From: an uncultured Desulfobulbaceae bacterium
Lineage (GTDB): Bacteria > Desulfobacterota > Desulfobulbia > Desulfobulbales > BM004
Assembly (NCBI GenBank): GCA_945787325.1
Contig: CALZHP010000023.1
Coordinates: forward strand, 1-37,027
DNA length: 37,027 nt
Direction of reading: 5' to 3'
Shown: positions 1 through 8,868 of the stretch, in pieces
Position numbering within the stretch: the first letter of the stretch is position 1
Layout: each line of letters starts with the position of its first letter
Notes under the pieces: model-generated
The model's input: the letters and a program-made list of their open reading frames with translations, nothing else
The model's database searches: none
Told to the model about the DNA's origin: nothing
Translations under genes and position numbers: made by a program

Positions 1-1657
1 TCGCTTTTTTCAGTATACTTTCAGCATCATTAAACTTACCTTCCTTAACAAATATATTGGATTTAAGAATGAGTCCCTGGTATTCTTCTTCTTTTTCTTG
101 GAGAAGCTTATCAGCAAGCTTTCTCGCCTCTTCTTTTTTCCCCTGCATTAATAATGTCTGCCCGATAAACAGGTTTGTGTTCTTATACGGCCCGTATTTT
201 TGTGATACCTCATTAAATGCAATCAGAGCCTCATCAAAATTACTGAGATGATAATAAGCATTTCCCAGGTTATACATTATTATTTTATGTTCAAACTCGT
301 TTGCACTTTTCAATCCCTCATTGAGTAGAGGTAAAGCCTCACTTGAGTGGCCGGCATCAATTAAAAATGCTGCCCTGTTGTTCAATGCCCTTGCCGGAGA
401 TGCGCCGCGTTGAAGGTCGGACTCCCAAAACTCTTTTATTTGGCCCCATTCGTCATTTCTTGTGATTGTCCCGAAGGTAAATAAAAATACAATCAGCATT
501 AGAAATACAAATGATTTTCTGTAAATTCGATAAGGTAACGTTTTCAAAATCGCAAAGAAGAGGAAACACGAAGGAAGGTAGAGTCTGTGGATAAAAGCCA
601 GTTCAATATTTATAAATGATGATTCCAGCGCCAGCGCCAGGAAGAAAAAAAGAATGCAAAATATTGCGGTAGTGTAATGAAAACGTAATCGCCACGAAGA
701 ATATAAAGTTGCAAGAATGGCAATAAGGCTTGTAAGAGTTGTCCAGGGGGTGAGGAGACCTCTTGATACAATTTCGCTAAAATCCAACTGAAGTCGGGCT
801 GGCAGTGGAAAAAAGTAGATTGAAAGGTAGTGCCAGATTACACGCCACTCTGTCATTAATCTTTCTACAGGGCTGAAATCCCGGTTCTGGTAGGTTGTAA
901 ACCAGGCAGGAAACGTGCCATCAAGATAGTATATCCCTGAAAATATCAGGATAGTGAGATAAAGAGCTATGAGTGAAATTTCTTTGAAACGTAAAGCTTT
1001 AGAAAAGAAAAGATAGTCAAGCAAAAGGAGGGCAATAGGCAGAGTAATGACTATTTCTTTGCATGCCATTCCAAATATGAAAAAGGCAGAAATAATAATT
1101 AATGCAACAGTGCCAGGTATTTTTTTTTGACGCCTTAACAAGAAAATAAATATTGAGCCCAGGTAGAACAGGGTTGCCAGCGAGGTCATTCGCTGGACGA
1201 TAAAAGTCACAGCCTGTGTTTGGACAGGATTGACAGCCCACAATATTGTTGACCAGAATGCAATATTCTGCTGTTTATACTTAAATTCGTTTGTATTGGT
1301 TGTGCCTGCTGATGTGATAGGGAAAACACAGAGTATCCCATATAACACTAAGGTGTTCATCATATGAATTATTATATTGACAACGTGATACCCAAAAACA
1401 TCGAGGCCGCCAAACAAATAGTTCAGAGCAAAAGATGCCAGTGCCAACGGTCTGGTTGAAGACATCTGGGAACTGAAGACATTTTTCAGTTGTGATAAAT
1501 TTTCCGGATGAACACTTGGATTACCGACAATATTTGGAAAATCATCAAAAATAAAAGGAACATCCAACGACGGGTAGTAAGCGATGCCAATAAAAACGAT
1601 AAGGATTGCAAAATGTATAGATTGCTGAACCTTCGGGCTGGAAAGTTTGGTCTGCAT
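1..1657 (-). CDS. TMTC/PMT-like polytopic membrane protein with C-terminal TPRs (partial, C-terminus off the left edge)
   Basis: An open frame runs from ATG at 1657 off the left edge, giving 552 visible residues. An in-frame TGA lies just upstream, so this is the first possible start; no good Shine-Dalgarno is seen. The N-terminal two thirds is many hydrophobic segments. A luminal-type acidic motif, FIFDDFPNI, follows the first segment (D38, D39), and ACKE plus a Leu-rich segment lies further on, as in eukaryotic TMTC and bacterial PMT/GT-C-like proteins. From about residue 420 the chain becomes soluble TPR-like helical repeats (NNRAAFLIDAGHSSEAL, YNLGNAYYHLSNFDEAL). It starts 80 bp after mshG on the same strand, so it may be the last gene of the pilus operon. 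A role in O-glycosylating pilins is inference from fold and position only. An O-antigen-ligase-like role is the alternative. Confidence 0.75.
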   Translation of the reverse strand, partial: MQTKLSSPKVQQSIHFAILIVFIGIAYYPSLDVPFIFDDFPNIVGNPSVHPENLSQLKNVFSSQMSSTRPLALASFALNYLFGGLDVFGYHVVNIIIHMMNTLVLYGILCVFPITSAGTTNTNEFKYKQQNIAFWSTILWAVNPVQTQAVTFIVQRMTSLATLFYLGSIFIFLLRRQKKIPGTVALIIISAFFIFGMACKEIVITLPIALLLLDYLFFSKALRFKEISLIALYLTILIFSGIYYLDGTFPAWFTTYQNRDFSPVERLMTEWRVIWHYLSIYFFPLPARLQLDFSEIVSRGLLTPWTTLTSLIAILATLYSSWRLRFHYTTAIFCILFFFLALALESSFINIELAFIHRLYLPSCFLFFAILKTLPYRIYRKSFVFLMLIVFLFTFGTITRNDEWGQIKEFWESDLQRGASPARALNNRAAFLIDAGHSSEALPLLNEGLKSANEFEHKIIMYNLGNAYYHLSNFDEALIAFNEVSQKYGPYKNTNLFIGQTLLMQGKKEEARKLADKLLQEKEEEYQGLILKSNIFVKEGKFNDAESILKKA

Positions 1658-1737
1658 TATTTGTCAATTATATAGAATTGTGAGAGCTATCTGGTCGCAA
1701 GGGGAGCAGGGGGAGATACACTTTATTTTTTATATGA

Positions 1738-2991
1738 TTACCCGCCGCGCATGACATTCATCATGTTCCACATTGGCATAAATATAGCCAGTGCTATAAA
1801 TCCGACAAGGATACCCATGAAAAGTAATAGAAAAGGCTCGATTAGGGTAGAAAGATTTTTTATTATATAATCTGTTTCCATTTCATAGTAATCGGCAACC
1901 TTGCCCATCATTGCGTCAATCTGCCCTGATTCCTCACCGACCGCCACCATCTGGACTACAAGAGCTGGGAAATGAGGGTGCTTGCCCATTGCAGTCTTCA
2001 GGTCAACACCTTCTTCAACCTCATCGGTAATCTTTGCCATAATGTCGAGTAGAATAATGTTTTCTAAAGCTGTTGCTGAGAGTTTTAATGTCTTAATAAT
2101 ATCGATGCCGCTTTCGGTTAACACAGAAAACACACGGCAAAATCGGGACATATAAATCTTTTTAGACAAATCTCCCAAAACAGGTATCTTTAGCCGCAAA
2201 CTATCGCGAAACTCTATGAACTCCCTATAGTTCAGGCAGATACGATAGCCTGCAATAATAACGATAATAGTAACTATTATAAAAAGAAAATTATTTGAGA
2301 AAGCATCACTTGCAAAAATCAGAATACGCGTTGGCAGAGGCAGATCAACACCTGATTTTGAGAAAAGTTCTACGAATTTCGGTACAACAAAACTCATGAG
2401 GAAAAAGACCGCAAGAAACATTGCTGAGATTACTAATTTTGGGTACCTCGTTGCCGCTTTGATTCGCTCATTTACATCTTTTTCATTTTCTAGCAGAGAT
2501 GCCATGTAACTGAATGCCCGGTCCAGATTACCTGACTCTTCTCCTGTACGAATTACATTTTGAAACAGTTTGTTAAATACTTTTGGATATCTACTGAAAG
2601 AATCGCTGAGACTGGCACCGCTTTCAACGCTTGCAGCAATTTCCAGAACAATCTGACGCAGAAAACGGTTTTTTATCTGCTTGACCATTATTTTCATAGA
2701 CTGCAAAATGGCTACACCGGAATCGAGCATGGTTGCAGTTTGTCTGCAGAAAAGAATACGGTCTTCAAGGGTAACCCCCAGTAGCCGTTCTTTGAAAGAA
2801 GCTTTTTTTGATGTATAGGCAGTATCAGAAATCTGGTCAGAGTCTTTCTGATCAGCAAGAATTTGGATCTCTATCGGGGTGAGGCCGTTTTTTTGCAACC
2901 ACTTTTCAGCGTCTAGTAATACCTCCCCGGTGAAATTACCACTGACAACTTTCCCAGCAGTGTTGATGGCTTCGTAATGAAAGACAGGCAT
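1738..2991 (-). CDS. mshG: MSHA/type II secretion-type inner-membrane platform protein, MshG/GspF/PilC family
   Basis: This 417-residue protein has the normal length and architecture of the GspF/PilC/MshG family: a short N-terminal domain (MPVFHYEAINTAGKVVSG) and two homologous cytoplasmic helical repeats. Each repeat carries the family signature of a long helix with a GEESG motif (IRTGEESGNLDRAF and VAVGEESGQIDAMM). Hydrophobic segments lie near residues 185-205, 225-250 and 380-405. The protein forms the rotating inner-membrane platform that couples the MshE ATPase to pilin insertion. The ATG lies 3 bp after the mshE stop, with AAAGG upstream inside the end of mshE, so the two are probably translated in tandem. 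Family is certain; assignment to the MSHA branch rests on the whole locus. Confidence 0.93.
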   Translation of the reverse strand: MPVFHYEAINTAGKVVSGNFTGEVLLDAEKWLQKNGLTPIEIQILADQKDSDQISDTAYTSKKASFKERLLGVTLEDRILFCRQTATMLDSGVAILQSMKIMVKQIKNRFLRQIVLEIAASVESGASLSDSFSRYPKVFNKLFQNVIRTGEESGNLDRAFSYMASLLENEKDVNERIKAATRYPKLVISAMFLAVFFLMSFVVPKFVELFSKSGVDLPLPTRILIFASDAFSNNFLFIIVTIIVIIAGYRICLNYREFIEFRDSLRLKIPVLGDLSKKIYMSRFCRVFSVLTESGIDIIKTLKLSATALENIILLDIMAKITDEVEEGVDLKTAMGKHPHFPALVVQMVAVGEESGQIDAMMGKVADYYEMETDYIIKNLSTLIEPFLLLFMGILVGFIALAIFMPMWNMMNVMRGG

Positions 2992-2994
2992 GTT

Positions 2995-4638
2995 CTACCC
3001 TTTGGAATCCAGAGTAATACGCAATATTTCATCAAGAGAGGTAACTCCGTCGAGCATTTTGGATATACCCGACTCCCTGAGAGATATTAGGCCTTCAGTC
3101 TGGGCCTGTCGGTAAAGGTCGTGGCTTGATGATTTTTCCATAATCAGTAGTTCAATATCTTTAGATACAGGCAGCATTTCATAAATTCCGACCCTGCCTT
3201 TGTAGCCTGTATCCTCACAATGATCACATCCTTTTGAACGATATATTTTTAATTCTGGGTCAAAAGTCAAATCAAGATCTTGCTGGAGAGACTCGGGAGC
3301 AACGAAAGCTTCCTTGCATCGCGGGCAAAGGACTCTGACTAGACGTTGAGCAACGACAAGGCCCAGAGCGGAAGCGATGAGGAAAGGGGGTATCTGCATA
3401 TCTATAAGACGGGTAATGGCGCCGGCAGCATCGTTGGTATGCAAGGTTGAAAGGACCATGTGACCAGTAAGAGCTGATTGTATGGCTATCTCGGCAGTTT
3501 CGACATCACGAATCTCACCTATCATAACAATATCCGGATCCTGTCTTAGAATAGAGCGCAAGGCAGATCCAAAGGTGAGATTTGCCTTTGGATTGACCTG
3601 TACCTGGTTAATGCCAAGAAGTTCATACTCTACAGGATCTTCTACAGTTACGATGTTTTTTTCTTCAGAATTAATGTAATTCAGGGCAGCATACAGAGTT
3701 GTTGTTTTACCACTACCAGTAGGTCCGGTAACCAATGTGATCTCATGTGGATTTTTCAGGTGTTTCTGAAATAAGTCCTGCTGCTTTTGATCAAAGCCGA
3801 GATCTTTAAGGTCGATTTTTACTTTCGCTTTGTCGAGCAGACGCATAACAACCTTCTCACCCGGGCTTAAAGGAAGGGTGGAAACACGAATATCAAAATT
3901 CTTTCCGGAAATCGGTGCTTCAAATCTACCATCCTGCGGCTTTCTCTTCTCGCCGATATCCATTTCTGAAAGAATTTTAACGCGTGAAACAATACTCGGA
4001 TGAATTTCAAGAGGAAGGTTATTTGAGACCCTCAAAAGACCATCAACACGGGAGCGAATTCGAAGTTGATCGCCGCTTGGTTCGATATGAATATCACTGG
4101 CACCTTCACGAACTGCCTTTAATAAGATGTCATTTACAGCTGTTACAGCTGCTGATTCATCACCGCTGGCTTCATCTGAAGAAACCTTGGTATCCATTGA
4201 GGTATAGCTTCGGTCAATAGCTTCAACGATTAATGATTCAACACCAACACTGGTTACAATTTTATCTTTTAATACCCGTGTCAGTTCATCTACGGCAAAA
4301 ATATTTAATGGATCAGCAAATGCTACTAACACTTCACCAGTACGTTTACCAAGTGCAATTACCTTATGTTTCCTGGCAATAGTTTCAGGTATAAGGGAAA
4401 CTATTTTTGCATCAGTTACGACTTTGCTGAAGTCAACAAATGGTATTTGAAGCTGAGTCGCCAGTGTTTTAGCTACAGCAGTTTCATTTACAAAGCCCAG
4501 CTGTTGCAACGCCTGCCCGAGCTTAAGGTCCCTTTCTTTACCATAAGAGAGAGCTTGTTCAAGTTGTGTTGCGGTGATTAATCCTCCATCAATGAGGATA
4601 TCGCCGAATCTCTTTTTTTTCACAGTGGTTGTAGCCAT
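2995..4638 (-). CDS. mshE: MSHA pilus extension ATPase MshE (GspE/PilB family)
   Basis: A 547-residue hexameric ATPase that powers pilus assembly at the cytoplasmic face of the inner membrane. Residues 10-145 form an MshEN/T2SSE N-terminal domain starting FGDILIDGGLITATQLEQAL; this domain type binds cyclic-di-GMP in Vibrio MshE, so c-di-GMP control is plausible. The catalytic domain shows Walker A GPTGSGKTT (305-313), an Asp box around TVEDPVEYEL (331-340), Walker B DIVMIGEIRD (369-378) and a His-box region ending STLHTNDAAGA. A tetracysteine zinc motif, as in PilB/GspE rather than PilT, is formed by CPRC (438-441) and CDHC (471-474). It is 57 bp downstream of mshM and 3 bp upstream of mshG. 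Extension rather than retraction is inferred from the N-terminal domain and the zinc motif. Confidence 0.95.
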   Translation of the reverse strand: MATTTVKKKRFGDILIDGGLITATQLEQALSYGKERDLKLGQALQQLGFVNETAVAKTLATQLQIPFVDFSKVVTDAKIVSLIPETIARKHKVIALGKRTGEVLVAFADPLNIFAVDELTRVLKDKIVTSVGVESLIVEAIDRSYTSMDTKVSSDEASGDESAAVTAVNDILLKAVREGASDIHIEPSGDQLRIRSRVDGLLRVSNNLPLEIHPSIVSRVKILSEMDIGEKRKPQDGRFEAPISGKNFDIRVSTLPLSPGEKVVMRLLDKAKVKIDLKDLGFDQKQQDLFQKHLKNPHEITLVTGPTGSGKTTTLYAALNYINSEEKNIVTVEDPVEYELLGINQVQVNPKANLTFGSALRSILRQDPDIVMIGEIRDVETAEIAIQSALTGHMVLSTLHTNDAAGAITRLIDMQIPPFLIASALGLVVAQRLVRVLCPRCKEAFVAPESLQQDLDLTFDPELKIYRSKGCDHCEDTGYKGRVGIYEMLPVSKDIELLIMEKSSSHDLYRQAQTEGLISLRESGISKMLDGVTSLDEILRITLDSKG

Positions 4639-4695
4639 ACTGTTTTCTCAGTCAAATGAATAGTCAAACAGAAGTCATAGTTATTGAGTAAATAA

Positions 4696-5658
4696 TCATA
4701 TGTCAGTGGGCATCAAATTTGCGATTTTCACATTGTTATACCAATCCGGATTATGTGAAATGAACCAGATCAGTATAATGAGCATAACTGCCATGCTGAC
4801 AATCACAGCAAATTTAGGGAACCAACTTAATAAAGGAGTATCATCCATGTGCAGTGAACCAGCAGCCTCATTGATGACTTGATGATCGATTGTATGTTTC
4901 TGATTGGCAAAGGATACAAGCAGTGATCTGCTCATGAGCTTGTTTATCAGCCGGGGAACTCCTTTAGTATATTTCCACAGTTTACTATTTGCTTTTCTGC
5001 TGAGGCGCAGATCACTTCGTCCAGCTTTTGATAATCTAAAGTGCACATATTGAGACATCTCATTTTTGGAAAGAGGATTAAGCGTTTCCATAATGGTGAC
5101 CCGCTGCATTAATTGTCTCAGGTTGGGTTTTTCAATTTTTGCATTTAATTCCGGTTGGCCAACCAATATTATTTGCAGCAGTTTTTTCTTGTCGGATTCA
5201 AAGTTAGAGAGGAGTCGCAATTGTTCGATACTTTCTTCCGGTAGGTTTTGTGCTTCATCTATGATAACAACCAGGCGTTTCCCTGATGTTGAAAGCTTAA
5301 AAAGATGGTCGTTCAATAACCTCAAAGAATAGTCCAGATTTACCTGTGCAGAGTCCACATTTTTATCTAATCCCAGGTCACGAAGAATAGAAAGCAGAAG
5401 TTCTTTAGGGTCAAGGTGAGGAGAGAGCAGAAGAGCAGTTTCAAACTCATCTCCAAGTTCGCTCATCAGGAAGCGAAGCATCATGGTTTTGCCGGTTCCA
5501 ACTTCACCAATAACAATTATAAAACCTTCACCCTGTTGCAAACCATAACGTATAACTTCTCCGAGAGAGGTATGATTAGTCGACGGAAAGAAAAAATCCT
5601 GGTCCGGTGTTAGCCGAAACGGGTCGTCTGTAAATCCAAAAAAGGCAAGATGGTTCAT
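4696..5658 (-). CDS. mshM: MSHA biogenesis AAA ATPase MshM (ExeA/GspA family)
   Basis: A 320-residue protein with an N-terminal ExeA-type ATPase domain: the family opening FFGFTDDPFRLTPDQDFFF, Walker A GEVGTGKT (51-58), Walker B LVVIIDEAQNL (129-139) and a sensor-like ILVGQPEL. One hydrophobic segment near residues 283-300 anchors the C-terminus, leaving only a short periplasmic tail. ExeA/GspA proteins help place or multimerise secretins in the cell wall; MshM is the MSHA-locus version. Unlike full ExeA, there is no peptidoglycan-binding domain after the membrane segment. Its ATG overlaps the mshL stop codon (ATGA, 5655-5658), so it is translationally coupled to the secretin gene it probably serves. 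Confidence 0.9.
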   Translation of the reverse strand: MNHLAFFGFTDDPFRLTPDQDFFFPSTNHTSLGEVIRYGLQQGEGFIIVIGEVGTGKTMMLRFLMSELGDEFETALLLSPHLDPKELLLSILRDLGLDKNVDSAQVNLDYSLRLLNDHLFKLSTSGKRLVVIIDEAQNLPEESIEQLRLLSNFESDKKKLLQIILVGQPELNAKIEKPNLRQLMQRVTIMETLNPLSKNEMSQYVHFRLSKAGRSDLRLSRKANSKLWKYTKGVPRLINKLMSRSLLVSFANQKHTIDHQVINEAAGSLHMDDTPLLSWFPKFAVIVSMAVMLIILIWFISHNPDWYNNVKIANLMPTDI

Positions 5659-7109
5659 TGGACCGGCGTAGTTTGATTCTTCTCAGGAATATTCATATCA
5701 ACAGGATTGACTTCTGTGTCCATTGGTAAAGGATTGTTCCGTGAGGAAGATAATGGGTCATTGAATGTATCTAGTGTCCTATTATCATCGAATACATCAG
5801 GAAAGGTTTTACTTTTAAATTTATGGTCATTAATTCTACTGTTTTTTCCCTTTATAAAAGGTGTTTCCAAATTTACTATCGTTGGAGTTAAAAACACAAG
5901 AAGCTCAGACTGTTCATCTATCTCCTCAGAATTCCTGAAAAGATAACCAAGAAGAGGGATTCTCGACAGGACAGGTACGCTGCCTTTTTGATTGTCCGCA
6001 CTTTTCAATAGAATCCCGCCTATAACAACAGTTACATTATTTTCCAGAAACAGCTTGGTAGATATTTGTTGTGTATTGATGGTAGGTTCTGTGTTTGTGT
6101 CGACCTGGTCAACACTATCATTGGTTACATTAACATCTAAAGTTATATAATCTTCCTGAAGTATCCTGGGGGTAACCTTAAGACTAAGGGTTGCTTCTCG
6201 AAAAGACGTGTTTATCAAGTCTCCCGACTGTGTAACATACGGTACCTCTTTACCCTGTTTTATCTCAGCCTCTTGGCCATCCAGTACCAGGACACGCGGA
6301 GCAGACAAAATCTGAAGTTTATCATCCCTCTGCAGTGCCTGAATATTTACTGAAAGATCTAGATTATCTCGAATAAAACCGACAGCCAGGTTGCTGGTGT
6401 TTAATACAGATAAATCTGCTGTACCCGAAACCGAGTCAGCAGTATTTAGGTTATCATATCCCCAGGTAATACCGAGACGTCTCTGGGCCTCTTTGTTTAT
6501 TGTAACTATACGCGCTTCAATATGAACCTGAGGTATAGGCTGATCAAGTTCAGCCAGCATTTCTTTGACACGATCAATGTTTGGTTGACGGTCCTGTACA
6601 ATTAAACAACTACCGCGATTAGAATCCGTAATAGTGCCATTTTCACTTAAAAGCATTTTAAGTTGGCTGACGTACTCCGTGGCATTTCCATACTTTGTGC
6701 AGAGGCTTGTGGTTGTTACATCTTTTTGAGAACCTCTGAAATCAGCATCTTTCTCCACAAAGATAATATTGTTTCTTTGATAGTAGTGCAGCTTTTTAGT
6801 GTCTATTATCAACTGGAATATATCGTAAAGAGTGAGGTTTTTAAGCTCGATTGATATTGTGTCATCAATATTATCTGCGACAAATATGTTAATTCCTGTC
6901 TGCCTGCTTATTGCTCGGAGCACAGTTGATACTTGCAGGTTTTCGCCACGAAGAGATGTGGGGTATTCTGATAGGCGATAAACCAGCTCACCATTTGATG
7001 CAGATGCAAATGCTGTCCATGCAAAAACTGTTACCATAATCAATACAATGGCGACTTCTTTTTTGCAGTCCATTAATGAAGCTCTGTTTTCTTTGAAGAA
7101 ATAACGCAT
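5655..7109 (-). CDS. mshL: MSHA outer-membrane secretin MshL
   Basis: A 484-residue secretin that forms the outer-membrane channel for the pilus. The N-terminus has a signal-like segment (KKEVAIVLIMVTVFAWTAFA). An STN-like domain follows (VSTVLRAISRQTGINIFV), then a secretin N1-type repeat (LLSENGTITDSNRGSCLIV) and the C-terminal beta-barrel domain with the diagnostic VPVLSRIPLLGYLFRN signature near residue 395 and VFLTPTIV. A Ser/Asn/Pro-rich tail of about 70 residues follows the barrel. I chose ATG at 7109, which overlaps the preceding stop as TGATG; a TTG one codon upstream is possible. Short length, position before mshM/mshE and lack of an AMIN domain fit MshL better than PilQ. Confidence 0.93.
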   Translation of the reverse strand: MRYFFKENRASLMDCKKEVAIVLIMVTVFAWTAFASASNGELVYRLSEYPTSLRGENLQVSTVLRAISRQTGINIFVADNIDDTISIELKNLTLYDIFQLIIDTKKLHYYQRNNIIFVEKDADFRGSQKDVTTTSLCTKYGNATEYVSQLKMLLSENGTITDSNRGSCLIVQDRQPNIDRVKEMLAELDQPIPQVHIEARIVTINKEAQRRLGITWGYDNLNTADSVSGTADLSVLNTSNLAVGFIRDNLDLSVNIQALQRDDKLQILSAPRVLVLDGQEAEIKQGKEVPYVTQSGDLINTSFREATLSLKVTPRILQEDYITLDVNVTNDSVDQVDTNTEPTINTQQISTKLFLENNVTVVIGGILLKSADNQKGSVPVLSRIPLLGYLFRNSEEIDEQSELLVFLTPTIVNLETPFIKGKNSRINDHKFKSKTFPDVFDDNRTLDTFNDPLSSSRNNPLPMDTEVNPVDMNIPEKNQTTPVQ

Positions 7110-7567
7110 CAATTATCCTCTTTTACGGGATTAAGTTCAAACGCTATAGCTCTGAATTGTAACGTATGAAAAAGATTGCCGTTTTTTAATACGACAGTTT
7201 CTTTTGTAATGTCAGTTACTGTTGAACCGTTAATTGTATCGTTGATACCGATTAGTTTATCATTAATTATGGCAAGTGGATGGGCCTGATCCCACATAAC
7301 TCCAGTCAGCGTTAGGCTTGCAAAAGGGTCTACCTTTGTTCTCTCTTCGTGAAGAGCTTTAAACCTTGCAATCTGTTCAGGTGGCCAGTTGAACGGATCA
7401 CGGTCAACATATAGATCATCACCGGCACCGTTGAATGTTTGCAGTCGGTCAGGATTTATTGTCAGCATATTTAAGTCATCATCTGCAACAGCAGTTGCAA
7501 GCGGTGACAGTAATAGTGCCATGATTATGGCTGTCAGAAATTTAGCTATAATTAAGTAAACTTTCAT
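7109..7567 (-). CDS. mshK: PilP/GspC-like periplasmic protein, MshK position
   Basis: A 152-residue protein with a hydrophobic N-terminal segment (about residues 5-27) ending ATAVADD, which could be a signal peptide or anchor. The C-terminal half has the beta-rich homology-region pattern of GspC/PilP/MshK: DPFASLTLTGVMWDQAHPLA, then an NDKLIGINDTINGSTV stretch of the type that links inner-membrane platform to secretin. It lies between the PilO-like gene and the secretin, exactly the mshK position in MSHA loci. Its ATG overlaps the upstream stop by four bases, and its stop overlaps the mshL ATG, so all three genes are coupled. Family assignment is by pattern and position; overall similarity in this family is low. 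Confidence 0.72.
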   Translation of the reverse strand: MKVYLIIAKFLTAIIMALLLSPLATAVADDDLNMLTINPDRLQTFNGAGDDLYVDRDPFNWPPEQIARFKALHEERTKVDPFASLTLTGVMWDQAHPLAIINDKLIGINDTINGSTVTDITKETVVLKNGNLFHTLQFRAIAFELNPVKEDN

Positions 7568-8232
7568 AATGATTGCTTAAGATTAATTCTGCCAACCATA
7601 AAACTGAAAAAAACATCAGATTGGCCGTACTCTTTTTCTTCAGCAGGCATACTTTTTACTACCAGGTTGTCTATAACGCCAACTTCCGGGCGAGTTTCAA
7701 TGTATTGGAGATATGATAAAAAATTATGAAATCTGCCATTGCCGGCGAGAGTTACCGGATGCACTTCATAATTCATCATTGAGCGTGTTTCTGTACGGCT
7801 CATCTGCACGAGTTCTTTTTCGATGTTAACCGGCGCAGTTGGCATGAGAGTAAATATAATTTTAGTAAACCTGTCGGCATCACCCAGCATAGACCAGTGA
7901 TCCTTCAAGTATTGAATTTTCATTTGTAAAATTTCAATTTGTTCCTGCAAATTGGTTTTCGTATTACGTAATTGCTCCAGGGCTGCTGTAAGTTGCGGAG
8001 TCAATTGTATGGGAGTTGACTCTGAAATTCTCTGTTTTTGTATTAACTTTTCCTCTAGAATAGCACTTTTTGGTTTAACAAACAGTGTTATACCACCGTA
8101 ATAAATGACGAAACACATCAGCAGACCAAGAACGAGCAGCCTGAATTGGGATAAGGCTTCAACATCGTTGCGCAGGTTGAAATACCATTTCTTAATGTTC
8201 TTCCCAAAATTTGGTATCTTTTTTAAAGCCAT
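7564..8232 (-). CDS. mshJ: PilO/GspM-like inner-membrane platform protein, MshJ position
   Basis: A 222-residue bitopic protein: a basic cytoplasmic N-terminus (ALKKIPNFGKNIKKW), one membrane helix near residues 31-52 (LLVLGLLMCFVIYYGGITLF), a periplasmic coiled coil (about 60-110, EQLRNTKTNLQEQIEILQMK) and a C-terminal ferredoxin-like domain (HNFLSYLQYIETRPEVGVI). This is the PilO/GspM/MshJ layout. PilO-type proteins pair with PilN and PilP to form the alignment complex between cytoplasmic PilM and the secretin. A 74-bp gap separates it from the PilN-like gene, and no clear Shine-Dalgarno is seen before its ATG. Its TGA stop overlaps the next ATG. Confidence 0.8.
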   Translation of the reverse strand: MALKKIPNFGKNIKKWYFNLRNDVEALSQFRLLVLGLLMCFVIYYGGITLFVKPKSAILEEKLIQKQRISESTPIQLTPQLTAALEQLRNTKTNLQEQIEILQMKIQYLKDHWSMLGDADRFTKIIFTLMPTAPVNIEKELVQMSRTETRSMMNYEVHPVTLAGNGRFHNFLSYLQYIETRPEVGVIDNLVVKSMPAEEKEYGQSDVFFSFMVGRINLKQSL

Positions 8233-8306
8233 ATTACAATAAAACCGTTAATAAAAATTCAAACCATATTACAGCAGCTGGATATCCTGTTTTCTTAAAC
8301 AGTATC

Positions 8307-8867
8307 TTACTTCATTTCAAAAACTATATTGAAAATGAGCCTGGCATCTTCAACATTTTCTAAACCACGATCAATATCTTGAAGAGTTGCAGACAAAAAC
8401 ATTGGATCGTTATTCAGTGTATTAACTATATCCGGGACATCACTGTAAAAAAGTGCTTCACCGGTTATCTGGCCCGCGTTGCCATGAAAAGATATATTCT
8501 TACAGATTACCGATGAAGGTAAAGCTTCTGTGATTCTTGTCAATATGCTGGTAAGAGACCTTTTCTCAGTCTGTATTTTCGAAACATTGGCAGATTTTAA
8601 CTGTAGTTCAGCCTGTTGCTCTCTCAATCTGATCACTTCTGAAGTTAATGTCCGCTCCTCTATCTGTAAAATTTCAGCGTTATTTATTTGTTCCTGAACG
8701 GTTTTCAATTCCTTGTCCAGTTTCTTTATTCGGTGGCTAAGAAAAGTGCTTTTTGCAAAGATAAATACAACTATTAATGCCAAAAGTAAGCCGACAACCA
8801 CCGGGGTTGTCTGCTTTATTCTATCTGAAAGAGGTTTTTGAGGGACAAGATTGATGCGTTCTATCAT
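8307..8867 (-). CDS. PilN-like pilus assembly protein
   Basis: A 186-residue bitopic protein with the PilN hallmark near the N-terminus, MIERINLVPQ, which in PilN docks into the groove of PilM. A single membrane helix follows (about residues 22-42, PVVVGLLLALIVVFIFA), then a long coiled coil (about 46-100) and a small periplasmic alpha/beta domain (ITGEALFYSDVPDIVNTLNN). In MSHA loci this corresponds to the second half of the MshI/MshI2 pair. Its ATG follows the MshI-like stop by one base (TAA-A-ATG), with AGGTGG as ribosome site inside the end of the upstream gene, so the PilM- and PilN-like partners are co-translated. Confidence 0.82.
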   Translation of the reverse strand: MIERINLVPQKPLSDRIKQTTPVVVGLLLALIVVFIFAKSTFLSHRIKKLDKELKTVQEQINNAEILQIEERTLTSEVIRLREQQAELQLKSANVSKIQTEKRSLTSILTRITEALPSSVICKNISFHGNAGQITGEALFYSDVPDIVNTLNNDPMFLSATLQDIDRGLENVEDARLIFNIVFEMK

Positions 8868-8868
8868 T

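Noticed and set aside
1017..1241. 74-codon minus-strand frame inside the TMTC-like gene
   Set aside because: It is an out-of-frame shadow; the real frame is open from 1657 to the left edge.
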